Program-made: the position numbers and the translations under genes
NCBI GenBank assembly: GCA_030762935.1
Contig: CM060881.1
Span: 102,128,501-102,192,500, forward strand
From: Hymenopus coronatus
Taxonomy: Eukaryota > Arthropoda > Insecta > Mantodea > Hymenopodidae
Length of the DNA stretch: 64,000 bases
Direction of reading: 5' to 3'
In this document: positions 23,002 through 34,734 of the stretch, one piece after another
How the letters are laid out: every line of letters begins with the position of its first letter
Position numbering within the stretch: position 1 is the first letter of the stretch
Notes under the pieces: generated by a model
The model's database searches: none
The model's input: only the letters and a program-made list of their open reading frames with translations
Told to the model about the DNA's origin: nothing

Positions 23002-23596
23002 TACGAGGGCGGTTTTTTTTTCAACCTCCGATAAGCTATAAATAAAAGACAGTTCATAGAAAACAATTATTTTATTACTAAAAGTTTTGTACGCTAATGG
23101 TTACTTTTCAACATAATCACCGTAAAGATTGAAGCATTTATCGTTCCTGTGCACAAGCTTTGCAATACCCGCTTCAAAAAATGTTGCCGCCAATGATTTC
23201 AAATGAGCATTGACATTGTTTTGAACATCTTCGTTGTTTTGAAAGTGCTGCCCTCCTAGTCACGTCTTCAGTTCAGGGAAAAGGTGAGAGTCTCTGGGTG
23301 CCAGGTCAGGACTATAGTGCGGATGATTGAAATTGTCCAAGGAGCCGATTGGCTGCACTTTCAAACCAACGAAGATGTTCAAAACAACTTCAATGCTCAT
23401 TTGAAATCATTCGAGACAACATTTTTTGAAGCGGGTATTGAAAACTTGTGCACAGGTACGATAAATGTCTCACTGTTTTCGGTGATTATGTTGAAAACAA
23501 CCATAAATTACAAAACTTTTAGTAAAGAATTATTGTTTTCTATGAATTTTTCTTTTATTTATAGCCTATCGGAGGTTGAAAAAAACGAACCTCGTA
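23002..23596. mobile_element. Fold-back mariner-derived element (palindromic transposase 3' ends)
   Basis: Two copies of the 3' end of one mariner face each other tail outward. The left arm (about 23004-23256) reads on the minus strand and the right arm (about 23341-23594) on the plus strand. Both encode the transposase C-terminus, for example NNEDVQNNVNAHLKS (minus) and TNEDVQNNFNAHLKS (plus), then TFFEAGI. The spacer on the minus strand continues upstream with HPHYSPDLAPRDSHLFPELK, which includes the usual third catalytic Asp. Outer ends are TACGAGG (23002-23008) and CCTCGTA (23590-23596), with TA at both borders as expected for mariner insertion. It lacks the N-terminal DNA-binding and first catalytic parts. 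Arms of about 250 bases would form a long RNA or DNA hairpin. Confidence 0.85.
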
Positions 23597-23984
23597 TTTT
23601 ACAGAGCAGGATCCATTTTACGTCCGATATCAGTGTATATAAATATTCTCTATTGCATTCGCAAAGCCCACCATGACAGACATTGAATGGCCCCATGAGG
23701 GTACATGTATTAAGCTCTAGGCATAGGACGGTGCCTACTCAGCATCGTAAGAAGCTGCCATAGGTAGCCAACTTTCGCGTTGGGGATGCATGATGCTGAC
23801 CACATAACCTCCCCGTATCAGTTGTATGTTAAGTCCACTCTCCACAAGAGAGGGTAATGTTGGTAGTTGGTGTGACAGGTCCTATCCTTCGAGGGTTGTC
23901 AGGTTGCAGGATAATGACTACCAGAGCTCGGTTTTGAGTTCCGAAGTGCGCATAGTTATGGACACACAGAGCAGTCAGCGGTAC
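23597..23984. other. GC-richer anonymous segment
   Basis: About 23680-23960 is clearly less AT-rich than the surroundings. GGTTTTGAGTTCC at about 23930 faintly resembles a B-box, but no A-box is placed correctly. Its nature is unknown. Confidence 0.35.
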
Positions 23985-24100
23985 AAAAAAAATTGTTTTT
24001 TTATTCAGAGGACCCTAAACCTTGTATTTGTACTATCGAATTTTTGAGTGGAATGCAATACCTTCTCTAAGTCTATTATGTATGAAGTGGAGAAAGTAAA
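23985..24100 (+). repeat. HER right hairpin end
   Basis: TATCGAATTTTTGAGTGG, AATGCAATACCTTCTCTAAG and GTGGAGAAAGTAAAA form a right end. It may belong to the HER body that stops at 22580, separated by the intervening insertions. Confidence 0.65.
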
Positions 24101-25527
24101 ATCTCATCCACAGGAGATTTTTAAACTACATTTAATAATGTTGCTGAATTAAAATTGAAAAGTTGATTGAATATTGTGTGCAATCGTACGCATGCTATAA
24201 TCATTTGGCATTTATTTTTACACAGTTTTAGCTTTATTTCTGTAATGTCTGTATAACATCTTTGATTTAAATGGTTTGGATATGCTGGTTTGCTGGAACA
24301 ATTTAGTCTTATGACTGGCCAAAATGTGAATCCTTCTCATATTTGTTAAGCTCAGAGCTACCACAGGCTCTGACATATCTCTGACATGCTCATTTATTTG
24401 CGTATCACAGTACTAGGAGCTCATTTTAGAATGTATCATGACGTAATTGTTCAACTAAATATTGTTATCAAGTGTCAACTCTAAGTGGGACAATGTAATG
24501 TAGTATAAGAATGGCAGAAAATTTTCCTAAAAAGTCAGCGTTCAACCCGTAAATAAAAAATTAAACATGTATGTTTTTTATATAATTCCAGTAACGACCA
24601 TTCATAATTCATTGAGCCAAAACGGCAACTAGTAAATGATGCTTCAATATGTTTAAATAATTTTGGAGGGCAGTCTCGGTACAATCTGTTGACAAAATAT
24701 GTCGCTAGCGATGGTAAAAAGCGCTGCTTATCAGACGCCGTACTTTCTAGGGAAGTTCTCCAACTCAGAAGTCTCTGTGGAAGTTGAAGTCTAGACTCAG
24801 AGGAAGTACAACTGACGTCATGCATCGATTTATGGCACACTTGAAATGAACAACAGAATCACACTTTATCCTCAGAGGATTCAAATGTTAGATTTAAGGA
24901 ATAGTATCTAATTCTGAAATAAGCCAACTAAAGGTTGTTCAACCTTAAAAGAAAGTATGGAACCAAATGGGATACTTCAATCTTTATCTAATGCATATAC
25001 GTTGCCACTAGCTTCATCCTTTTTTTCTTTCCCGCTTTCATGAAGTTGCTGATAACATAGTATAAGTAACAATTTTCAGTTTTGAACGCTGAAATTCTTA
25101 TACAAAGTATCTTCAGATTACATAATTATTAACCATTTTAAATTTTCTTGGGCCTAAATTTCTATAGAAAACTTTTGTTGTTGCTGTTTCAAAAGTCCTG
25201 TATTGTTATATACTAATTATATACTAACTAAACCTATTTTTCCTGGCTGGACTAAACTATAATACCGATGCCTGGCTAGTTTGAATTCGTTGCCATTAAT
25301 AAACTGAACGTTATAATTTCGAAGAATACCATACCTGTGCAACAGGAATTTGGGACAGCGAAAAGCGTTATTGTTACTGAGTTTTCAATGAGAATCAAAA
25401 GAGAGAAAATGTTGACAAGATTGGAGCACGTTTTCAAGGGAAAAGAGGTCGTATAACTACTTGCATTTATTGTCTGTGACAAACAAAAGCCATGCATTAT
25501 TTAGTTCACAGATACGAGGCAGAAGGT
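24101..25527. other. Anonymous DNA
   Basis: The 101-codon minus frame at 24535-24840 and the 73-codon minus frame at 25276-25497 have no domain I recognise. A TGACGTCA palindrome is at 24813. No repeat was identified. Confidence 0.5.
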
Positions 25528-25976
25528 GGATAATGTGAAGCGACAAGAATAGCATTGGTTTATAAGAACATATTTATAGTCTATGGAACATTGTGAAGGA
25601 TTATGTAGTAATTTATTTATTACGCACTGTACGCAGATACTTATAGTTAAGTTAGGAGAAGTTATACACTCTAACTCATTCCTCTACACTCTAAGGAGAA
25701 TGGAGAATAATACTAACTAAAACAACAATCCCATCCTCCAGCTGGGAATCGAATTCTTAGGCCCCGAATTTGCAAGTTAGCAAGCAACTAGGCCCAAGCT
25801 TGTTAACTTATAACTCTAGTGTATTCGTATTGAAGCAAACAGACTTTGTGAATCCTTTATAATCGCTTAATAATTTATAAAATGAAACTATAAGCTTCTT
25901 ATAGCTTCAATCAGAGAACTTGCTATTGGTGGTGAAAGATTTACCAAAAGAGATAGTGTCTTTATAGGAACTAATT
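25528..25976 (-). repeat. Duplicated SINE-bearing segment, copy 1
   Basis: Homologous to 26296-26692 over its whole length in the same order: ATAATGTGAAGCG, GAAGGATTATGTAGTA, AGGAGAATGGAGAATAAT, CAGCTGGGAATCGAATTC, and GATAGTGTCTTTATAGGAA. On the minus strand GAATTCGATTCCC is B-box-like and lies next to a tRNA-like head (25740-25815), so the unit is itself a tRNA-derived SINE or contains one. Confidence 0.7.
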
Positions 25977-25994
25977 TTTTATAGAAACAGAACA

Positions 25995-26200
25995 TTTGTA
26001 TCAACTCCTCTATGGTTGAATGGTCAGAGAACTGCCTTCTTACCAGGAGGCCTCAGGTTCAATTCCCGGCTGGGGCGGGACATTTTTTTTAATCAGAAAT
26101 ATTCCCTATGCCTCACAGTTTGGAAGTATGTAAGTGAGAGTGAGTGTGTGTTTGTGTGTTTTGAGGAAAATAAAACGATTTAAACCCAACCTAAAGCACC
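25995..26200 (+). mobile_element. tRNA-derived SINE (same family as 8.1 kb)
   Basis: A-box-like ATGGTTGAATGGTCAGAGA (26012-26030) and B-box-like CAGGTTCAATTCCCGG (26054) form a clear tRNA-like head. The tail has ATATTCCCTATG, TTTGGAAGTATG and a GTGTGTGTTTGTG run, ending with AATAAAACGATTT. It sits between the two copies of the duplicated segment. No target duplication was identified. Confidence 0.75.
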
Positions 26201-26295
26201 TATAGATAAGAGTTGTTTCTAATGCAAAGCCCCTGGTATAACTTTAGATGTTAAAGGAGGCAATATAAAGAAACAATAAAAAAGAGAAGAAAAAA

Positions 26296-26692
26296 GATGA
26301 ATAGTGTGAAGCGGTAAAGATTTGCATAGCTTTATGCGAACATTTTTATAGCCTATTACACACTGTGAAGGGTTATGTAGTAGTTTCTTTATTACCCATC
26401 TTATGTAAATAATTATTGTTAAGGAAAGAGAAGTTATACCCTCTCTCCAATGCTTCCACACTCCAAGGAGAATGGAGAATAATCTAGTAAAACGAGAGAC
26501 CTCATTCTCCAGCTGGGAATTGAATTCTCAACCCTCGAATTTGCAGTGTAAAGGGCTTTGAAAATCTTTTTTAGTCATTTAGTAATGTATAAAATGAACT
26601 TATAAGCGTTTTACAATTTCAAGTCATTCAGAAAACTTGGTTTAGTACTGAAAGATTTATCAAAATAAATCGTGTCTTTATAAGAATTAATA
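26296..26692 (-). repeat. Duplicated SINE-bearing segment, copy 2
   Basis: Second copy of the segment at 25528, somewhat shorter, with TAGTGTGAAGCGG, GAAGGGTTATGTAGTA, AAGGAGAATGGAGAATAAT, CAGCTGGGAATTGAATTC and CGTGTCTTTATAAGAA. The tRNA-like head is deleted past about 26560. Confidence 0.7.
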
Positions 26693-27204
26693 TGTTTATT
26701 AAACACAACATGTGTATTTCTTTATAATATTATTATATATTTGCGCATGCAAATATTTATTACTCAAGTATTTGCTGCCAAGTAAAAATGTATTTCTAAG
26801 TTGACCATTTATAATTTAAATATTAAGTATCTCATCTTTGGTTTCGATATTCCTCTTCGGTAACGTGATTCTAGTTTCCAGCTAGCACAGATAGAATTTC
26901 AGCAAGCGAGGAAACCAGTCACAGGAAGCTAGTCGTTCTGTAACGGCTACATTATCGTTTTCACTCCCTTCGCAACCTCATCTAGTTCCAAAAATACCCT
27001 GCGTTCTAACGACCATCGCATTTGTGCGCCCTCAATTTCTCTCGATCTGGCAAAATATAGTTGTATTCGGAAAGTTAGCTACATTGCTGTTATCGCCGAA
27101 GTGGCACTCGTTTTGGTACAAGATTCAGTAGAACTCGCTATTGATAACTTATTTAAGTTTACTTTCGACCATGTAAGGTTTTAGGTGAAAAATATAATAT
27201 GATG
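26693..27204. other. Anonymous DNA
   Basis: 26870-27060 is GC-richer than its flanks but has no open frame of note and no repeat that I recognise. Confidence 0.5.
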
Positions 27205-28035
27205 CTTTTTACTTTCTCTACACGTAATATGTACATAGTGTATAGAGAAGATATTGCATTCTACCCAAAATTTGATACCGAGATTGTATCTGAAATACAT
27301 GTTTTGGGAGCCCCTGAATCAAGAAAAAACATTTTTGGGAAAAGGTCCGTGTGTGTGTGTGTGTCTGTGGACAGCATAGCTCAAAAACGAAAAGACCGTT
27401 AAATACCAAAGTTGATGTTTATGTTTGGTATATCCCAAGGATGTGACACGAAGATTTTAAAGAAAATCTCCCCACCCCCAATTACCCTTTACATAGAAAA
27501 TTTTGATTTTCTCAAAAATGTTTCTAATGCTTTTTATTAAAATATCGTATATTACATATATTTACATGACAAATGAAATGTATATCTTGAATTTTCGGAG
27601 AATAGCCTCTGAAGTCCACTTTATTCTGGATAAATTTTATGGAATTTGGCGCAACGGCTAAACCGTAAGAGGACAAAAACTTACCAGACAAAAATTTAGA
27701 GCTTGTTAAAACATACAATTTATGTTATATACATTTTTTTCGTGGATTTCATCATTTTTGAAATATTCCTTGTTTATAGTTTCAGCTTTGAAAAACCTAT
27801 ACTTTTCTCATACAGTAATTTGTAAACTTCTGTCCATATAAACAATGGAACTTCAGTCACATAGCAAACAGCTTTTGACTTTCACTTTAACCTATGGTAA
27901 TCCCTTATTTCGTTTCTACTTATAAGGAAGCAAGTAATAAATAACGAAATAAATGTAAGCATAAGCTTTTTAGCTATTATTTGTTGTAGAAACGTAAAGA
28001 AAGTTGTGTTAATGGAACACATCATATATTTTTAT
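27205..28035 (-). repeat. HER copy, near full length
   Basis: Begins with the hairpin TACTTTCTCTACACGTAATA, then a GTGTGTGTGTGTGTCTGTGG microsatellite at about 27350, a decayed AAATACCAAAGTTGATG near-palindrome, AACCGTAAGAG, TTGACTTTCACTTTAACCTA, and ends near AATGGAACACATCA. No inverted left end is attached on the far side. Both strands show only 63-67 codon chance frames. Confidence 0.85.
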
Positions 28036-28509
28036 CAAACATTCATCTGCATGCCACGTTACAATAATAGTGCATGCATTTAACACATTAGCACATGTTA
28101 TTATCATACTAGTTATAACATCTGTTTTGCATTGTATTATAGTGATAAATATTACAATAAATAATCATATACTTAAATTATGTTTTAAAAATAAAATAAT
28201 TGCAGTCAAATATTATTAAAATAAATTTGTATTACTTTTTATTATTTTTACAACTGCTCTGTGCTTAGAGCTAATAGCTACATTTTAATTAACCAATTTA
28301 TTTATACATCTCTTTGGTTTAGATATCTGTAGATTTAATATATTTACAAAAACTTCGTAAATGGCGGAATATTAGTTGTTGATTACTGACTTTGATTAAT
28401 ATTGCTTTGTGATCTATGTTTACACAGTTGTATATCAGATGGTGGTCATATTATATTATGCTGACGTGTTATGCCTCATCTGTGTTAGAACTAAAAACAC
28501 CTTTGTTAT
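28036..28509. other. Very AT-rich anonymous DNA
   Basis: No feature seen. Confidence 0.55.
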
Positions 28510-28970
28510 CTATTTTACCTACTCCACATGTGCTATGCATATAGTAGAAAAGGTGCTGTATTCCATCCAAACATTTGATGTCGAGAGTTCACTGAAAACA
28601 CATGTTTTCTGGTTCCGTGTTGAAAAAAAAAACTAGAAAAAAATCCGTTAATGTGTGTGTCTGTGTGTCTACTAACACATAACTCAAAAACGAAAAGTCG
28701 CTTAAACACTAAACTTAATAATTAAGTTCAGCATCTTTCAAAAATGTGCCAGAATATTAAGAACATCCCCCTAACTATCCTTTACATGGAAAAATGTTCG
28801 AAAACGAAAAGACCGTTTAATACCAAACTGGGTATTTAAGTTTGGTATCTTCCAAGGATGCGACACAAAGATTGTCAAGAAAATCCTCCCACCCCTAACT
28901 ACCCTTTACATGTAAACAATTTCGAAATTTTTACAAAAATGGCTGTAACAGCGTTGATTAAAATCCTGGC
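28510..28970 (-). repeat. HER hairpin half with an internal duplication
   Basis: CCACATGTGCTATGCATATA marks the hairpin. The AAAAACGAAAAGTCG...TACATGGAAAAATG block (about 28685-28795) is followed by a second, better preserved AAAACGAAAAGACCG...TTTACATG block (about 28800-28912). It ends after AATGGCTGTAACAGCGTTG. Confidence 0.75.
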
Positions 28971-29092
28971 TGTGGCATTAAATTCTTTGGTGTGACTCTA
29001 TCTTTCCAATTTCTGTCCTACTCACGGTTATTGTAGAAAAAAAATTAAGTCTGTGAACTATTTTTGGTGCTCTGAACCAAGTGATAAGCCTC

Positions 29093-29255
29093 TTCTCTTA
29101 AAAAAATAGAGGAAGCATTGTACGTCACCCAAAATTTTGCTGCCGAGACTTCACTATAAATATACGCACTAAGGCCTTTAAATCTAGAAAGTTATTTTTA
29201 ATAAATGTGTGTGCGCCCACGAATGTACAAACATAACCTCACAGATACGTGCCTG
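29093..29255 (-). repeat. HER hairpin-end fragment
   Basis: AGAGGAAGCATTGTACGTCACCC, abbreviated here by its order TAGAGGAAGC-CACCCAAAATTTTG-CTTCACTATAAATAT, plus a GTGTGTGCGCCC remnant, matches the HER end. No body is present. Confidence 0.55.
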
Positions 29256-30179
29256 TTGGAAAATTGGAATTAATAATAATCTAAATGGAGAGATTTTGCA
29301 GTATTAATCTAAAAAAACGCCAGAAAATTCTGTCATACAAGAGCTGCTATGCATGGTACTCTACCCAAGTCTGAAGAAAGTACTGAAATCCGGTTAACGA
29401 CAGAATGAGGTCAAGAGAAGCGTATGACGGATGCATTACTACGAGCGTGCACTTGAGACGAAAATGGAGAGATGATTTGTCAACACGGTGCACCGGACAA
29501 GCATAATATGCTCCCGTAGTATGGGAGAAGCATACCCACATCTGAAGTATTCGGATGATATCGAGAAGTGGAGGACGATATGCAGAGTTGGATAAATGTA
29601 TAAGCATCCTATAGGGAACAATAAATACATAATATATTCAGAAAGTGTTATTTGTTCTTCTGAAGATATGAGGCGAATATCATCTAGAATCTGAGGCGAT
29701 GAAAAGCATTCTTCTAACCATCTTTTTAGTGCATTTCAAATACTTCTGTTTTCTGATGGTAGTTGCATTTTGCTATTTTAGTACACCTTGTTTCCTCTGC
29801 TATCCCAACAAGTTCAATGTAATAAATTTCTTTCAAAAATATTTGCACGTCCGTTATATCAGATTATTTGCTCATACCTACATTCTTTTTTCTGTCTATT
29901 CTTGTTTCTTCCCCGATAATGTCTTCTTTTCCGCTGTTGTGGCTAATCGTTTAGTTTAGCAGCTTTCTGCTCTTGTTTTCATTCTATGCGCTAATACAGG
30001 TCTTACTGCAGTTTAAAACTTTTTACCTTACTTTCAGGTTTCAATTATATACGAAGTGTGATAAAAATAATGTTTCAATTTCGCGGGCTATATACAACCG
30101 ATTTTCTAAACTTTCTTTTATCTTGTAGGTAAACATCTTCCTGATGTATGTTGCATTTTCAGTTGTTTTAAATACTTAA
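29256..30179. other. Anonymous DNA
   Basis: 29400-29600 is GC-richer. One plus frame reads RRKWRDDL, faintly like the C-terminal tail of some LINE proteins, but no further support was found. The 86-codon hydrophobic plus frame at 29699 is AT-driven. Confidence 0.45.
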
Positions 30180-30850
30180 TTTATTGTTGACAGTTAAAAG
30201 GGTTATACGTGTTTTCGAAGGCACAACGAATGTGAATTAAATGTTGCTTTAACAATGGAGTAAAGTGTTCTAAATGTTGGCTGTAGCTTTTGATAAATCT
30301 ACTATGAGCAAGACAAGGAGTTTCGAGTGGTGTCGACGTTTCAGAGAGCGTCGAAAAGACTCTGAAAACGACGATTCCAAGGATGTCCTTACACATCAAT
30401 TACTGACGACAATGTGAAAGATGCAAAGAAATTGTTCTGCCACATGGTTATACAGTCAATAAGAAGTACCAACTAGAAGTTATACGTCATTTGCATGAAG
30501 TAATACGAAGAAAACGACCTGAATGTTCATAAATGGAAACATCAGAAAAGTTATGTTAGCTCAGCCACGTTATTCGCCGGTCATGACCTCCTACGACTTC
30601 TTTCTATTCCCTAGACTGAAGAGAACATGAAAGAACGTCGTTTAGTAACTATTGGTGAGGGAAAAACAGAATTGCTAAAGTATCTGAACACCACAAGGAA
30701 AAGTGAGTTCCAAGATTGGAAAAAGTATTGGCACAAGTGTATCTGAGGGAGTTTATTTTGAAGGGCACAAAGTTTTTGTAGATGCATAAATAAGGATTGT
30801 TTAAGAAAAAACAATAATTTTCGTTTTTACTCTATCACACGTCTTATTCT
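30180..30850 (+). pseudogene. Deleted mariner-like (SETMAR-type) transposase
   Basis: Ordered family blocks in shifting frames: SFEWCRRFRERRKDSENDD near 30322 (N-terminal HTH region), TVNKKYQLEVIRHLHEVIRR near 30451, SYDFFLFPRLK near 30588 (usual third catalytic Asp region), and QDWKKYWHKCI near 30713 (C-terminus). The stretch carrying the second half of the HTH, the first Asp and the second Asp is deleted or unreadable. Stops follow both KRPE and FPRLKRT. It is non-functional. The protein blocks match a different mariner lineage from the one at 18.6 kb. Confidence 0.8.
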
Positions 30851-32174
30851 TCTAAAATACTATCTCGTAAACCAGCGATCGGCTAGTGCTGAACTAGTGA
30901 CGGAGCAAGCAAAGGACAACGGGGTACTCTTGAGTAGTCAAGAGTAGTGCACGTCAAGCAGCGGTAAGACCGTGTAGTGCTGTGGGACTCGTGTGTAGTT
31001 CACTGTATCAGTGTATTTACTTAGTAGCTGAAATCTTTATTTAATGCATTCACCACTTATCATTTACTATTGAATGGAGAAATGTTACCTAATATTATGT
31101 ATTTTATATTTACTTCACGATCATGAAATTTAATTACATAATTTTTATTTAAATTAATCTATTTCCAGATGATTGGTACTCCCAAATGAAATATTACTTT
31201 TTTATGAATTAAAGTTGATATTGATTTTGTTAATAATACAAGCAATACATTACCAGAGGGTTGATCCTGTAGCTCAGCGATGGGTTGAATCTCCTAAGAG
31301 TTCTAGAGAGATGTTGCCGTTCATTCACCACCTTTAGTTAGCTTCTACTACACTATTATATTATTGTTATAATATCGCGATGCTCTTCGTGTTTCGAGTA
31401 GCAGAAGAGATTACCTCATTGGCATAAATAAAGCAGTTGTAAATTTCCGGACAAAGATAACAAACCCTGGCTGCGCTACTAGATTATGAACTCAGCGCCA
31501 TGATGTAAAAGTGCAAAGGCTGCCATCGTTCATTGTAAGCACATTTACAAAGAAAGAAATACTGCTCGGTTGAAGTACGTCACAGTTCAGATCGCAGTCG
31601 TAAACAACCTGAAATTTTTGCTGCTCTGCGTACTTGATGTCTAGCTCTTTAAATATATTGCGACAACATGTTACAATCACTGCTAAATATTAAATTAAAT
31701 TACCTGCTCTAGTTAATCTGCTCTGATTTCTAATTTTCACCTTACACAGGATATACGCAAACATTTTGTATTTTCTGTTGAAATTCTCATGCTGAATTGT
31801 TCTTTTGTCACAAATCTATGCAGCAATTTTAAGTTCATTTCCTGTACTAGCCATAAACAGAGCACTGTCTGTATACAGAATTGCGTTGATATTTTTATTT
31901 CTATTTACATAGTGTTTAAGAGTTTTCAAACTATATACTACCACTATCTCATCCATATTTGTTATTTATAATTTATAATACAATTAATGAGAGTGAAATA
32001 ATATCTGTTGTCTCTTCCCTGGATGGTTCACTTACAGGAGCAATATCATTTAAAATGTTCTGTATGATTATCTATTAAATTATTGTAAAAACTAGAATAA
32101 ATAATATTTGTAATACACTAATGTGATTATTTTGACTGAATCAATAGCATTAGTAGATGAGCCAGTATTTATAT
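30851..32174. other. Anonymous DNA with a short hairpin
   Basis: TACTCTTGA-GTAG-TCAAGAGTA (30925-30946) is a perfect 9-base stem. Around 31269 TGTAGCTCAGCGATGGG resembles an A-box, without a proper B-box. No gene seen. Confidence 0.45.
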
Positions 32175-32872
32175 CCTTGCCCCATGTTACGGTCATTTAT
32201 TCTGCATGTATTTGTTATTCCGAAGTTTTCTCGTTTCATACCGAAATCAATATCGCTAGATGTAAGCTAATTATTGTGTGTGCTTTCGTTATAAGTGTAT
32301 TGATTTTCTCTCTGCGATTTTGTTTAATGTAAAAAGCTTTCATGGTGACATGTTTCTTCTTAACTGTAAACCATAAAATATAAAGAGGCTGACCATAAGC
32401 AAGAAAAAGGACACTAGGGGACTATTCGTGGTCGAGTGAGGTCGACCGTGGCTTTACGCGGGTGATACTTTCTAGGCAGGGGATTCTAGGAAACAAATCG
32501 TGTAGTTAATTTTACGCGTTGATTGGAGAACGCGAGAATATCTGCTTTGAAATATAATTCAACTTCCACTGATATAAAGACAGAGTCGGAAGTAATTCAG
32601 TACTTTAGTCCGAGAAGCGTATATATTTTCTCGGAATCGACGAGAATATGTAATCGTGGGACGGAATTTTTGCATTGACGAAACACACAAAGTATTTGAT
32701 TGCGATTTCATGAATTGTTTATCAAGATTAATTGAAATTAACTTCAGTTATACAAAACAAAGACATTTTTGTTATGAATTGTTTAACAAGTTACCTACCC
32801 ACATTTACGGCCTGGATTAAGAATCAGTAAATCCCTGTAAGAGCCCTGAGTAAAAGATCCCATAGCTCTTAC
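32175..32872 (+). mobile_element. LTR-like dispersed repeat, copy 1 (partner 51165-51845)
   Basis: About 670 bases align in order with 51.2 kb: TTTTCTCGTTTC, TTCTCTCTGCGATTTTGTTT, TATAAAGAGGCTGACCATAA, CTAGGCAGGGGATTCTAGGA, GGAATTTTTGCATTGACGAA, CACATTTACGGCCTGGATT, and GAGTAAAAGATC. A TATAAAG box at 32379 in both copies suggests a promoter-bearing LTR. No TG...CA ends, target duplication or internal retroelement region were found, so the class is inferred. Confidence 0.6.
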
Positions 32873-33166
32873 TGAGTTTACTGCTTCATAAGCGGTACAT
32901 AAGTGGAACAACTTCTGCTTCAATTGGCTTCCTAAACTTCACATTGACTCCAGAAAGAATCGAATTATACTTAACAAATTAACTTTGCATCAGTTAGGAT
33001 TAGAATAGGTAGGTTTCGTTCTCTGGAGCGCAGCACCGAACATTGGCTATAGTAAGTCCATGATACTTCTAACGTGACCCCATTAGAGGTAGTGACGGAC
33101 AGACTAAAGGCTGATCAGATTAGAACGTCGATGCAAGCAAGCAAGGTCTCGGATACCTTACGTTAG
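32873..33166. other. Anonymous DNA
   Basis: No feature seen. Confidence 0.45.
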
Positions 33167-33495
33167 AGCCATTTTGAAAACACCAAGTTGTCGAAAAATG
33201 TGTCATTGAAAAGGTAGTTTGAGGGATGGGGGATTTTCTTGAAATCTTCGTTCGCTTCCTTGGAAAATATGAACTTAAATATCAAGTTTCGTACTTAACC
33301 GACCTTTCATTTTTGGCTGTAATATTCACAGAGAGACACAGGAGACACACAAGCAAACAAATACCGTTTTAGTTTTATTCAGGGGGTATCAAAACGTGCA
33401 TTTATGTAGAAATATCGGCATAGAAATTTGAGTGGAATGCAACACCTTCTCCACCTACTTTACACGCTTTATGTATATGGTAGAGAATGTAAAAA
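33167..33495 (+). repeat. HER right half
   Basis: AGCCATTTTGAAAACACC, GGTAGTTTGAGGGATGGGGG, CTTAAATATCAAGTTTCGTA and GTGGAATGCAACACCTTCTC precede a mutated hairpin ending GGTAGAGAATGTAAAA. The left half is absent. Confidence 0.7.
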
Positions 33496-34734
33496 CCTAT
33501 CTTTACTTTATATTCAACCTCTTATAGATAAAATTATAGCGCTCGGTTAAGTAGGTCATAAGTTATGCAGCTGGACTATTTTCTACCTCTTATATACAAT
33601 ACCGCGTTTTTTAGTTATCAGGACAAACTTTGAATATTTAAGTAAAAATTAAAAGATTACTTATGATCACCCTCTCCTTTTCCAACTATAATTGAGTGAT
33701 AGAGTGCAATAAAAATACACTGCTGGGATTTTCAATAAGGATTAAAGAAGAGGGCTCATTATAAAACTTTTTAAAATATGTGTCGGTAAACGTTGACGAA
33801 AAATAGTTATCCGCCAAACTGAAAACTCCCGACTTCGCGTGTCGCGAGCACTTGGTAGAAATCCTGGATTTTCCACTTCATCTCTGGCTTTCTGTGCTAC
33901 AAGTCAGTCACACTCAGTGTGACATGAGACTTTGGAGTGAACGTGTATTTTACATGTGTTCGTACTACAGTATGTTTTACGATCACAATGCAAGCGTGTT
34001 AGAAACATTTTAAGAAATACGAATTCGAGTAGAAAAAAACTGGAGGAAAGTAAAGTGTATGCCTCTAATCCGCACACGGTTATCGTGGAACTTAAAACAA
34101 TTAGACACCACTTAGGTCCATTAGTGTAGAGGAACTAATTTGTATAAATGATAATTTCATGGGAAGATGTCAAATAAATAAATAAATATAAAACAAGATG
34201 GCCAGCAATTCCAGCAGCTCCTTTGACAAGGGTGAGTAATTCAAGCTGATATTTAGTACCTTGTGTCCAATTTCTACTGAGCATTCGCGGCACTGGGAGT
34301 ATTTACACAAAATCCGCGCTCCTACGGGTAACAGTTATTCCGTCAAGTTCGCTAAGAAGCACTGTAAATATGTTTTCTTTCTTAATATTTTAATTCTCTT
34401 TGACTTAGTTGGTCTTACTGACGATGAATGGCATTGATGAAATATTATTGTGCAATAAATAATTTCATAAAGAACGGGGAGATGTTAATTAATTCGACAT
34501 TAGAGTTCAAAAAGCTAGCCATGATACATCGGACAATCAACTAGTTCTTACATAAGTGGGTAACTCTTGCCACTTACAAAATTGCCTTCCAGTATTAACT
34601 TAATATTGTGCAAAATAATGGTATGTAAATAAGTTACGTTTTAAGTTTAAAAATATCTACTTTAGCATAAGGTGTGTGTAATCATGTTTGTTAATAGTAT
34701 GAAACAGCAATTTGCCGAAGTTATTTCGTGAGAG
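33496..34734. other. Anonymous DNA with one perfect short hairpin
   Basis: GTCACACT-C-AGTGTGAC (33907-33923) is a perfect 8-base stem with a one-base loop. No gene or repeat family was recognised. Confidence 0.45.

Noticed and set aside
24535..24840. 101-codon minus frame as a gene
   Set aside because: No motif, no splice or promoter context and no family resemblance that I can name.
29400..29610. LINE C-terminal relic with RRKWRDDL
   Set aside because: A single eight-residue resemblance with stops soon after. No neighbouring block supports it.
31261..31330. tRNA gene or SINE head at TGTAGCTCAGCGATGGG
   Set aside because: A-box-like only. The expected B-box position reads GAGTTCTAGAG, which is too far from consensus.
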